Shown piece after piece: positions 1-9,300 of a stretch of DNA of 13,653 nt. Within the stretch, counting starts at the first letter, position 1, and every line of letters begins with the position of its first letter. Position numbers and translations under genes: made by a program. This stretch comes from Auxenochlorella pyrenoidosa (taxonomy: Eukaryota; Chlorophyta; Trebouxiophyceae; Chlorellales; Chlorellaceae): the NCBI GenBank assembly GCA_001430745.1, contig KQ481993.1:510504-524156 (forward strand). The letters are read 5' to 3'. The notes below the pieces were generated by a model. That model did no database searches, had not been told where the DNA came from, and was given only the letters and a program-made list of their open reading frames with translations.

Positions 1-1844
1 CTGCCCTGGCTGGCGTCGCCGCCGCCGCCGCCGCTGCTGCCGCGCTGCACCTCCCACAGTATGGCTGTCTGGTCCTTGCCGCAGGAGGCCAGCATGGTGC
101 CGTCATGGGAGAACTGCAGGTGCCACACCTCATCTGTGTGGTCCAGCAGCACCTGGGACAGGGGGGCCAGGGAAAGGCGGCAGAGGCAGGCGGCACGACT
201 GTGAAGGCGGCGCGAGTGACATGCCCAGGTGGGCAATGTGGGTGAGAAAGCACATTCGGGGGAGGGTGCACATTCAGAGCAGGGTGCAATAGGTAGCGGA
301 TCAATGGCATTTCAGCGTCGCGAGTGCCTACAGCTTGCTGCAGGGCACACTGCTACGGAACCCAGGTGGAGAGGTGGCCCTGTCCCATGCAGCAACTCAT
401 GGTGGCACAGGCAACCAGAGCTCCCGGCGGGGAGGGCACGGCACGCCACCAGGGCACCAGATCCGCGCCCAGCGGCCGCGCTTGCCTGCGTGGTGCAGGA
501 GGGCAGCTGCTCCGTGCCGCAGGAGTAGTCTCGCAGCAGGGAGGGGCGCGCGCCGGGCGTGTTGTGCAGGCGGCAGGCGTCCACCTGGGCCAGCAGTGCC
601 TGCTCCACCAGCTCTTCCAGCCGGCGCTCAGGCAGCATGACCTCGGCGGGGATGACCGCCTGCCGGGGGAAGCAGCAGGGAGGGAGGGTGCAAGGGGGAA
701 TGGCATCGCGCCAGCCAGCCAGCCAGCCCGCCAGCGGCGCAGGCAAAGCACCGGTGGTTGTGCTGCAAGCATGGCTCAAGAGCACGCTTGCAAGCCGGCG
801 CGGCACGGCTGTCACCGGATGCCCGGTGCCCCGGCTCGCCTGCAGGCGGCGTAGCACCCTCCGCCGCGCGTCTGCAACTGGTGCATCCCCGCCGCCGGCA
901 CCTTCCTCGGTGTCCCCTGCTGCAGGCGCACGCGAGCCGCCGCGGCTGTGATTGCTGCTGCTGTGCCTGCTGCCCATGAGGCTCGCTGCGAGCAGGTGCA
1001 GCCGCTCTGGGTGCACCCCCAGGGGCGCCAGCTGCTCACGCAGGCAGGCCAGCGCCGCTGCAGAATCGCCTGCCTGCAACGCCTCGGTGTATGCCTGCTC
1101 AAGGATGGTGAACTTGGCCTCCTGCGCGGCACAGCGGGCGCAGCAGCCACACGGCATGCGGGGCTGTCTGCAAGAGGTCGCTGGTTGACGCGGGGAATGT
1201 GCAGCCAAGCAGGCAGAGCGACGCACCTGCTGTGAATGTGCTGTTTGGCAGGAGCCTCCCCCCTGCCCTTCCTGCCAGCATTAGCACCCACCTGCAGCGT
1301 GTGCGAGCCATGCATGTCGAGCAGGCTGAGGCAGTGGGTGGCAGTCGCCCAGTCGCCCGCAAGCACTGCGCGTTGCAGCCTGTTCACCTGCGAGCAGGTG
1401 GGCCAGGTTGCATGCGTCACAGCTGATCAAAAGTGGGTAGGGATGGTGCCGGCCGGCCACACTGCTGCAAGCAGGCTCCAGTCCGGGGCAGGTTGAGCGT
1501 CGACCGACCTGTGGCGGCTGGCTGGCAATGCCAGAGGCAAGCTCCAGCTGCTTCGCGACGTCTGCAAAGCCCAGCGCGCTCAGCGCCTGCTCGAGCAGCC
1601 GTACATACTGGGTGCGGTCAACCAGGCCGCGCCTGCCGAGCAGAGCAGAGGAGCGGGTTGCTGCCGCCGCCGCTGCCGAGTCGCAGACAGCCTTCATGCT
1701 CGGGCTGGGCCCTTGCTGCTGGGCGGTCGGATCGCTGCCGTGGGTCATGGAGTTTGTCGTGTCCAGCAGCCGCGGCCGCTTGGCTTCAGGACTCTCGGGC
1801 CGGTCACTGCCTGCGTCCTCCTGCAGCGCCTTGCGAGATGTCAT
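1..1844 (-). CDS. WDR26: WDR26/GID7-like LisH-CTLH-WD40 protein (5' part, five exons)
   Basis: Family role (known): WDR26/GID7 proteins are subunits of the CTLH/GID E3 ubiquitin ligase. Exons placed, in transcript order: 1844-1509, 1387-1292, 1121-840, 659-486, 152-1; all junctions are phase 0. The start is the first ATG of the open frame. Residues about 75-106 form a LisH motif ([14 protein letters not shown]...SGI). Residues about 113-195 form a CTLH domain ([25 protein letters not shown]). Residues about 239-296 carry the family's pre-propeller block ([16 protein letters not shown], then a cysteine and HN). Exon 5 opens the first WD repeat ([16 protein letters not shown]...[15 protein letters not shown]) and then a Ser/Gly linker. 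Early KRPR could be a nuclear localisation signal (inference). A low-complexity Ser/Gly/Ala insert follows CTLH. The rest of the WD40 propeller lies beyond the left edge. Other LisH-CTLH proteins are possible, but the order of motifs fits WDR26 best. Confidence 0.9.
153..485 (-). other. GC-AG intron 4 of the WDR26-like gene (333 nt)
   Basis: The donor is ACGCAG|GCAAGC and the acceptor is CTGTCCCAG at 153. Splicing joins ...QLPSCTTQ to [10 protein letters not shown], matching the family's continuous run into the first WD repeat. No further exon is seen inside. No GT donor in this stretch gives the same join. Confidence 0.7.
660..839 (-). other. GC-AG intron 3 of the WDR26-like gene
   Basis: The exon ends CAG|GCGAGC and the intron ends CCCGGCAG, so the 5' splice site is GC instead of GT. 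The 180 nt carry no in-frame stop and could be read through. Removing them joins ...RRVLRRLQ directly to [14 protein letters not shown], which is how WDR26 proteins run at this point, so the intron is real in my judgement. It contains a short (CCAG)4 run at about 711-726. Confidence 0.7.
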
Positions 1845-3452
1845 GACGAGGACGACATCCGATCCGATCGGCGGAGCCGGTCCAGGCCCCTTCAGCGCGA
1901 GAGGAGTCGGCAAGCTTCTGTGGCAGCAAACTCAACTCTCAATTCCAGCGGCCGAGGACACAACAGGACGTCAAATGTGCAGCAGGCCGCGCGGTGAGGG
2001 ATCCGAGCCCCGACAGCAACTTGGCGGCGGCCAGCGGGGCGGTAGCGCGCAGCGCTAAGGTTGCCACCCCCTGCCATGGCATGCCAGTTCATTGTCATGC
2101 ACAACAAGGCCTAGCCATACTCAGTTACAGTCGCTCCATGTATGCCAGCGTGATGCTGCAGATGAGCGATTCTCACCTGCTCATCCGCTCGCAAGCTGGG
2201 GGCAGCCACAGACACAGTGCACTGCCGCTCGTTCCCGCCATGCCTCTGTGCCTGCCTGCCCCTGTTGAACTAGCCATCCGGTAAGTGAACAAAGTTGCTT
2301 CATGCACAGTCTCATGTGGGACGGAGTCATCAACTTCAAGAGGCGCAACGCCTAGTGCTGCAGCAGCAGGGGGCACTGTGGCAGCAGATTGCAACAAGGA
2401 CCCTGCACTCATTGCTGATCAGTGCGCCCAGAGCTGTGGATACACATTAATGCAACCACAGCAACCCAGGGGTCGAGCGTTGAGCACTGACTCTCATCGC
2501 AGCTCTGCCCGGGAGGGGCTGGCCATCGCCTACAGTCCACGTGGTCCTGCAGCAGCGCTCCTGGTGTTGCCGGCAGAACTTGGCACTGGGTGAAGTTTTG
2601 CGAACTTGAAGCTCCACGCATCAAGCCTGGCCTGTTGGATCAGGATTTGCTGTAAGAGCGACAGTGGCCTGGCTTTTACAGGTGTGCAACGGGAGCCGCA
2701 GCAAACCGCAGCGCAACAGTGCGCAGAGATGCAGAGAAGCTGCGTCTTCTCCCTCGGCCTTTGGCAGACCCTCGCCATCTGATGCTCACAGAGTCAATTT
2801 GACCGCCGGAGACCTTAATTCAGGTCGGCAAAGCATCGCAGCGTCTCGTGCTGAACAGCAACACTGCGACCCGACACTGGTTTTCGCCGTTTCCGCCTTA
2901 TTCCCTTGGCCGGCAGTCCCACGTGCAATTACGGGGCCATCATAGCCTTATGGGATGCGGTGCAGCACCCCAGAGTCCCTGGCCGTCCAATCACCGCTGC
3001 TGCCGCCGCCGTTCCCCGCTGCTCACACGCGAGTGCCCATCAGCACAATTCTATGCACGTTCAAGCCCTGGCAATCCCATCTTTCTGCAGTAGTTGCAGG
3101 ACGATACTTGAGAAGCGAACGAGTCGTCTGACATTTGAATCCAATTTATGCGTGCACAAGCGCTCTGCGCAGCACTGCCGGCGCTGCCGCTGGCGGCACT
3201 TGGTGAGCTCCTGCAGAGAGGGGCAGCAGCAATTGTGTGGCGGGCCAGGGTGCAGGGCGCCTCATCACTTACATCCACACACCGATTGATAGCTAGACGA
3301 ATGGGCCTTGAATGCGCTCCTTCCCGGCTGCATGCTAGCACCCTGCCGCATGCGCACAACCCGGCTGCTGCACTGCCTCAACCTCCCGCTTGCCCCGGCA
3401 TGCACCTCCCAACCAACCGGCCCTCCAGCCAGGCTGGCAGTGCCCGCTGGAC
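1845..3452. promoter_or_regulatory. Divergent intergenic region, probable promoters of the WDR26-like and SDR genes
   Basis: About 1.6 kb between a leftward and a rightward gene start. All six frames give only short open frames (about 100 codons or fewer, plus a few with non-ATG starts), and none resembles a known protein. Base composition is more mixed than in the neighbouring genes, especially about 2050-3300. It should hold both 5' UTRs and both promoters. A CACGTG element (2920-2925) and a CCAAT (about 2988) are the only familiar motifs I noticed; no convincing TATA box. I see no tRNA or other RNA gene. A small non-coding RNA cannot be excluded. Confidence 0.5.
2920..2925. promoter_or_regulatory. 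CACGTG (G-box/E-box) palindrome
   Basis: A perfect CACGTG lies in the middle of the divergent intergenic region, about 530 bp upstream of the SDR start. In plants and algae this core binds bZIP and bHLH factors. A single hexamer can occur by chance, so a regulatory role is only a possibility. Confidence 0.2.
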
Positions 3453-5718
3453 ATGGGCGCTGTGCTGCCGGTGGCGAGCTACGCCGGCGACCTGCCCTGC
3501 CAGCTGGACGGCGCTGGTGGCGGCGAGCTGTGCGCCGACCTTTTGGGCAGGGTAGCGCTGGTGACGGGCGCCTCCACAGGCATAGGCAGGCGCCTGGCTG
3601 ACCGGCTGGTGGAGGGCGGCGTGATGGTGGTGGGCACCTCGCGCACGCCAGACACCTACCTGAGCGGCGGTGAGCCTGAGGTGGCATCCACATCTTTTAA
3701 TTTGCTGTCCACGGAACCAGCAGGGAGCTCATGAGACATGTGCGCTGCGGGTGCGCTGTGGGCCCGTCGGCAGGCACGCCTTCTGCTGCTGCTGCTACCG
3801 GTGGCTGGCCCGGGTGCCAACAGGATGCTTGGCTACCTCCCATCGTGTCTGCAGCCAACTGCACGTACAATCAGCCCGGGGATGTGTGCGCGCCAGGTGA
3901 GCACGCCGCCCTGCTTGACGGCCCCGCTGGCTTGGCTGCCCGCATGCCTGTCCAAGCTTGCCTCTGCGAGCTTGGCTTGATTCTGGGCCCCGTGCTTTGC
4001 TTGGACAGCGAGCATCTCGGCTCGCCTGCCGCAGCGCTGCCAGTCATTTGTTGGACGCCTGCTCCCTTCCCCAGACGGCTTTGAGCCGTGGCAGCTGGAC
4101 CAGACATCAGAAGAGTCGGTGGCGCAGCTTGTGCAGCGGGTGCAGGAGGCCTATGGGGCCATCCACCTGCTGGTGCTCAACGCAGGTGGGGCAGGCGGCA
4201 GGTTGGCCAACGGTAGCGCAGGTTGGCCAACCCTTCCGGACACATGCAGGCCCGGCGCAGCGAGCTGCAGGGGCTACTGCGCTGCACCGCCGAGCCCGCG
4301 CCCTTGCAGCTGCTGCCTCGCATGCATGCGCCATGCTCTGCAGCCGCCCACGAGGTGCACGTGCACGGCCGCCCCCTGCTGCTGCAGGGCGCAATTTTTA
4401 CGGAGACACTGCGGGCAGCGACCTGGCGGCCATGCAGCTGGCACTGGAGACAAACTTCTGGGAGCGTGCTGCGCGCCGCCGCGCCGCTCATGCCCAAGGA
4501 TGGTGAGCAGCTGGGCAGGGTTGGAGGGGTGTCTGGGGCCAAGGCGGAGCCGAGCGGAGAGGGCATTACAGGGCACGCTGTCCACTGCGGCAGGTGTCGC
4601 CAGGAAGAGTGGTCAAACAGCTGAGGAAACACACCCGCTACCCCCGCCGGCTGGTGCAGGGTATGCGCGTGCTGGTGACCGCCTCAGTGCAGTCGTTCTT
4701 CGCCAAAGGCGAGAACCTCCCTTACCCCACCTCCAAAGCGGGCCTGGTCAAGCTGCAGGAGACCTGGGTGGTAAGCGCAAGAGTCCCTATGCCGCCAGAG
4801 CAGAGCCTGTACCGATGTGGCACGGCCAGTTGCCTTGCTTCGCACGAGCGCACCCTGCGGGTCTCCGCTTTCTGCTGCTTGGCCTGCCTCTGCCGCCAAA
4901 GGAACCCCCTCTGGCCAGACCCGCCACTCCCCCACCCACTCCCCATTCATCCTAGCCAACCCCATCGCGCCACTTTACAACCCCATTGTAGAAGGAAAAC
5001 AACCCCGCCTTCTCGCACATTCAGTACGTCACCGTGCAACCGGGCATTGTGTACACCGACATCCAGAGCAAGGGCATCACCGGTGGGATCCGCGACGCGC
5101 CAGGCCTGCTGCACGCCGCAGTGCTGCACGCCGCAGTGGCCCCAGGATGTTCCAACAGGGTGGTGTGCCTGCTTCAACGGCCCCCTGCGCTGCGCCGGAG
5201 CTGCCAGGCTGGCGGGTGGCTGCCCCGCCTGCGCGTGCTGCTCCCACCTGCCCTAGCGCAACACAGGCTGCCTGTGGACTGCCAGCATCGCATGTGGGGG
5301 CCACAGCGCCACATCCTGCTCCAGTCACCATGACACAGGCGGCTGTCCGACACCCTGCGCAGGGTGCCCTGAGCTGGAGGGCAAGCTGCAGGAGCCCCGT
5401 ACCGCGCAGAGCCTGCCCGGCGGGCTGACAGCTGCCGAGGGTGAGTGGGAGCAGCACCTGCAAGGTGCATGCTGCACCTGCACACGCCCCCACAGCCAGG
5501 GGGCGCGTGTCGGCAGCATCAGCTGCGGCATGCTGAGCATCAATGAAGCGCGCTGGTAACCCACCCGCTGCTGCCCGCACGCATGCATTCTGATGGCCCA
5601 AGCCCCCGCCACTCTGCCTGCAGCCGGCGAGGCTCTCTACCGCATCGCCCTCCTGCAGGCTGCTGCGTCAGGGGTGTTCGCTGCGCGAGCACCTGCAGCC
5701 CCTTGGGCAGGTGTTTGA
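3453..5718 (+). CDS. Short-chain dehydrogenase/reductase (classical SDR), frame disrupted
   Basis: NAD(P)-dependent oxidoreductase; substrate unknown. Exons: 3453-3669, 3855-3896 (probable 14-codon exon, phase 1 on both sides, CTGCAG acceptor, GTGAGC donor), 4075-4185, 4388-4502, 4660-4770, 4992 onward. A workable 3' end uses a donor after 5082, then 5363-5440 and 5624-5718 (TGA at 5716); phases agree but homology is weak. Seen: nucleotide-binding VTGASTGIG (TGxxxGIG, residues 38-45); GTSR after the second strand, suggesting NADP (inference); LLVLNAG; a helix ending LETNFW; then SVLRAAAPLMPKD in another frame; LVTASVQSFF with the likely catalytic Ser; YPTSK (catalytic Tyr and Lys); VTVQPGIVYTDIQ. 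ATG 3453 is the first ATG in frame. The frame breaks after Trp at 4459-4461 and at the 4502/4660 junction, so this is either a sequence error or a decaying gene. Length fits a classical SDR of 250-300 residues. Confidence 0.7.
3670..4074 (+). other. Intron region after SDR exon 1 (405 nt), with a probable small exon
   Basis: It runs from donor GTGAGC at 3670 to acceptor CCCCAG at 4074. Inside, 3855-3896 is 42 nt with a CTGCAG acceptor, a CAG|GTGAGC donor, no stop and matching phase. It adds 14 residues (about NCTYNQPGDVCAP) before DGFEPWQLD. It may be constitutive or a cassette exon; skipping keeps the frame. Apart from this I see nothing in the stretch. Confidence 0.45.
4198..4232. repeat. 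Near-repeat with palindromic core inside an SDR intron
   Basis: GCAGGTTGGCCAAC occurs at 4198-4211 and again at 4218-4231, 20 bp apart. The second copy extends to the 12-bp perfect palindrome GGTTGGCCAACC (4221-4232). It lies just inside the donor at 4186. It looks like a small local duplication. Confidence 0.6.
4456..4662 (+). other. Two apparent frame breaks in the SDR gene, both in G runs
   Basis: Before position 4462 the SDR reads ...ALETNFW. After it, the family-like SVLRAAAPLMPKD is in another frame, so there is one G too many or two bases too few in TGGGAG. The exon ends phase 1 at 4502, but the next exon needs phase 0 if it starts at 4660 (CAG|GGTATG). One G fewer in that GGG would restore phase and give KDG-MRVLVTASV. 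Both sites are short G runs, as expected for sequencing or assembly indels, though true decay is possible. Confidence 0.55.
5107..5136. repeat. 15-bp perfect tandem duplication
   Basis: TGCTGCACGCCGCAG occurs twice with no spacer. In the frame of the preceding SDR exon it would read as a repeated LHAAV, so it keeps frame. Whether it is coding depends on the unresolved 3' structure of the SDR gene. Confidence 0.8.
5363..5718 (+). other. Candidate 3'-terminal exons of the SDR gene
   Basis: Two blocks have good splice borders: 5363-5440 (acceptor GCGCAG, donor G|GTGAGT), reading PELEGKLQEPRTAQSLPGG, and 5624-5718 (acceptor CTGCAG), reading GEALYRIALLQAA to a TGA. Phases connect to each other and to a donor at 5083, which would place them at the SDR C-terminus. 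An alternative is that exon 4992 runs on in its open frame to a stop at 5331-5333. I do not recognise the peptide sequence, so this is structural inference only. Confidence 0.35.
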
Positions 5719-6380
5719 TGCTGGCGGGAGTACACTGACCCTGAGGCTAAGCCACGTGCGCTGCTACGGCTTCCAAGGCATGCACGAATTCACGCAATCT
5801 CCCCTTGCGCTCGCTTTCCGCACACCGAGCTCCCTGACCTGCTTCCCATTTATTCCCATTGTAGATGCTATTCCCGACCCACGTTCCCAGCTAAGCTGTC
5901 TGAATGCTTGGCTGAGATGCGTAGGCATGCGGCTGAGCAGAAGGCTTACACAGAGGGAGACTTGAGGTGGCACTGGCAGGGCAACAGCCAGGTGAACAAC
6001 AAGTCTTACGACTGTGTCGCAAGATCCGCGGCATTTGGACAAACTGTGAACACAAGCAGGCGAGGGTGACAGAGGGGGGTTGCACGACACACCCATCTTG
6101 CAGTGCACAGGACAGTAGGACATATCAGTGCGCAGGGATGGGTTTGTTGAATTGAAAGAATGGAGCTGGCTTCTGGGGGGAAGAGAGGGTGCAAGAAGCC
6201 GTGGGCGTCAGCCCAAGGCCAGCACTGACGCTCGCATGTTCTGCCTGCCATCACTCCGCACCCAGGGCAGGTAGTTGGCAGGAGATCCTGCAGGCTGACT
6301 GGCGTGGCAGTGCCACAAGTCGCCACTGAGGGGACCAGCTGGCGACAGTGAGCCGCCTCTCGTGCGGAAGGCTGGGCAAC
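5719..6380. other. Convergent intergenic region and 3' UTRs
   Basis: The rightward SDR gene and the leftward transporter gene end towards each other here. Small open frames in both directions look like no protein I know. It should hold both 3' UTRs. On the minus strand a TGTAA lies 431 nt past the transporter stop. I did not find a TGTAA on the plus strand in this stretch. Confidence 0.6.
5946..5950 (-). terminator. Candidate TGTAA polyadenylation signal of the transporter gene
   Basis: TTACA on the plus strand reads TGTAA on the minus strand, the usual poly(A) signal of chlorophyte mRNAs. It lies 431 nt downstream of the TGA at 6381-6383, which would give a 3' UTR of about 450 nt. The pentamer is short, so transcript ends are needed to confirm it. 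Confidence 0.35.
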
Positions 6381-9300
6381 TCATTCCTTGGCCGCAACCT
6401 TCTGCTCGCCACGGGCGCGCCACCAGTGCAGGGTCTCCACCACCTGCAGTGGGCAGAGAGGGGCAAGCCTCGTGGCATTCGAAATAGCGGACGGACATGG
6501 TGCTGCAACGCAGAGTGCCGCTGGAGGCAGAGCGGCAGGCGGCAGGCCTGCAGCGCAAGGGTGGCAGTGCAGGGCGCCCGTCACGCAGGAACGCAGGCAT
6601 CCCTCACACCTGAGGTGCGCCAAGGACCACCAGGCTGGCCAGGCCGGTGACCAGCCAGACCAGGCCCCAGTTGTCGTGCAGGATGAGGGAGACGATGGAC
6701 ACGACCGCCTGGGAGGTGGCAGGGGGTCAGGCTCATTTGAGGGAGGCGCATGCTGGTCACGGCCTGCACCACAGCGCTCTGCAGTCTACACAGGCACACA
6801 AATGACCCAGGCCTCCCTCCCCCTGACCCGTGCACCAGACCCCAACCCCTGCGCCCCTGCTGCGCCCCTGCCGCCCCCCTGCAGCCCACAGGCCTCACCA
6901 ACACCAGCTGCATGGGGGTGCCAAACTTGAGGAAGTCGCGGCTCGAGTGGCCGCCCGCCGCAAGGGCCATCAGGTTGGTCTGCCAGGGGGAAGCAGAAGC
7001 AGAAGGGTGGCATGAGGTCACGCCCCGGCAGTATCGCAGTGTCGTGGCTTTGGTCTGCGCCCCTTGGCCGCCATGACGTTCCCGCAAGCGTGCCTGCCGA
7101 TCGCCTGACAAACGCAGGGCATTCCCAGGTCTGCGCTGTCCAGCTTTCAGGGCAGACTGCCACCCTCTTGAAGCACAGGCGCCCTGCGACGCCCACCTGG
7201 TAGCCGAAGCTGGACATGAACACAGAGCTGGCGCCCAGCATGATGGCGTAGGACAGGAGGTAGATGTCAACGTTGTCGTTCTTGCTGATGGTGGCGGCGA
7301 TGGGGAACATCAGGGCTGCACGCACAGCAGGGGTGCAGTGTGGCAGGGGTGACTGAATAGGTATTCGGGGGAACCTGGGCAGAGCCGGCCGCTGGAGACA
7401 TGGGCGCGGCAAGTCGCAGAGAGCTGCAGGTTGCCACCTCTGGACAGGATGCTCACCGGCGGCGGAGTTGTTAGCGATGATCTGGGAGAGCAGGGTGGTG
7501 GCCACGTAGACAGCCGCAATGGTGAAGTTGCCTGCAACAGTGAGAACCAGACTCGGTGCGTCAGCACAATTGTACCAGCCTCCCTCTGAACCGGATGCAG
7601 CGCAAACCAGCTAGTTCAGCGTGCTCACCGCCACCAGCCTTCTTGCCAATGTCCACAATGACGTTTGCGATGGCAGCAGCGCCGCCCGACTGCTCCAGCG
7701 CCGCAGACACGCCAAAGGACCCGGCAATCATGAGGTACACGTCCTGCGGGTGCAAGGCGCAGAGTGGGTGCGTGTGTGTGCGTGGTGCACACGTGCTTGG
7801 GGTGCGTGGTGTTATAGAGTGGGGTGCGGCGGGGGGGCGGGGGACACGTGTACCGTGTCAAGTCCTCTGTGCAAGTCCTTTGAGCAGAGTCACCCCAGCA
7901 CACCCCCGCACACACACAGCACTCGGCAGGGGGGCATGAGCAGGTGCACAGTGCGCACGCACCCAGCGAATCGCGCGGCGGGCCTGCTCCGGCGACATGC
8001 AGCCGGTCAGCAGCATGATGGCCACCACAATGGCTGCTCCAGGCAGGATGTCCAGCACCTGGGGCAGGGAAGGAGCAGCGCAGGGGGCAGGCGTGCAGTC
8101 ACGGCGTGCCATTACAAGCAGGGCAAGCGGGCTAGGCTCGCATGATGCGCTGGCAGGTGCTGACAGCTGCCAAGGGTCCAAATACTTGATAGCGTTTCAT
8201 ACCGAGCCTTCAAGGGGAAGTTCGTCTCACCTCCAGGGCGTACAGGATGAAGGCGGTTGTGATCGACGCGATGGCAATACCAGTGTGCAGGTAGCGCGGC
8301 GGGTTGGTGTTGGGCAGCTCAATGATGATGGAGAAGTGCTTGGAGTCCTGCATGATCGCCAGCGGAGCGGGCCAGGTTGCATGCAAGCTGGGCGGGCTGC
8401 GTTCTGGCTGCATGCAGCGCCGAGACCTGCCATGGCCGCTCATACTTGCGCGGCTGTGCAACAGCAGCAGGCAACTCGTATCACGACTGGAGAAGGCAGC
8501 ATGGCCGGGCTTGGGTGCCCAGCCCATCAAAGACCGCGGCGCAACGGCCAGCTCAAGGTTGGGGAGCATGCCCCGCTGCGCCAGCCTGCCTCCGCAAGGG
8601 CTGCTGCCACCCTCCCAGGCCAGGCCACTCCGTGCCGCACCCCACCTTGTGCTGCTGCGCAAAGGCGGCGCCGGTGTCCAGCAGCAGGATGTCGCCGGGC
8701 TGCACGCAGACGTCCCCGGGGTTGGCCCGGACCCGCTCGCCCTTGCGGGCCACCGCCACCACTGCACACGAGGGCAGGGGTCGGCAGGCATGCAGGCTGG
8801 TGTGGACGCGATATGCGCGTGGCATGTGTTGGGGCTGCTGCCAGGCAACTGCACAGCGGGCAATCCCTGTGGGAATCCCGCTACCGCTATGCTGCGCGCC
8901 GCTGCCTCACCAGCTGCGTTGAACTGCTCACGGAAGCGGACCTCGCGGATTGTCTTGCCTGCATGGGCAGGAGGGCGGATGACACAAACATGATAAGATT
9001 TGCAGGGCCGGAATTCACGACCTGAAATCAGCAGGCTGGAGCTCACTCAGGGGGCTATGGGGAGAGGACCAGGCACTGCGGCTTTGCAGCGTGCCCTTGC
9101 CCCCCACACCTGCCAGGGGCGAGGCCTGCGCCACAATGGCCTGCACCAGGCGACGCTCAATCAGGGGGGTCTGCCGCAGCTTGGAAGCCTGGCGCTCAGC
9201 CAGCGGCACCAGGCCGGGGGTGTTGCGGATGAAGCGGACCGACTCAGCATTTCCTGCAGGGCAGGAGCAGGATGTCCGGCCGGGGTACTTACAAGCCACA

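Noticed and set aside
312..839. A continuous 304-codon minus-strand open frame as one exon from 1226 to 312
   Set aside because: It reads through two GC-AG introns. Removing them restores the WDR26-like sequence order, so the open frame is fortuitous apart from the two exons in it.
1842..1913. A longer N-terminus for the WDR26-like protein starting at 1913
   Set aside because: That start would be TTG; the first ATG in the frame is at 1844-1842.
3040..3160. Possible tRNA hints (GTTCAAGCC at about 3059; a reverse GATTCAAAT at about 3135-3143)
   Set aside because: No matching acceptor stem, D arm or anticodon arm could be drawn around either.
7997..9025. A 342-codon plus-strand open frame, and a similar one at 9091-9951
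   Set aside because: Both lie antisense to transporter exons that carry clear RCK_C and membrane motifs; their sequences are Ala/Arg/Gln-rich shadows typical of GC-rich DNA.
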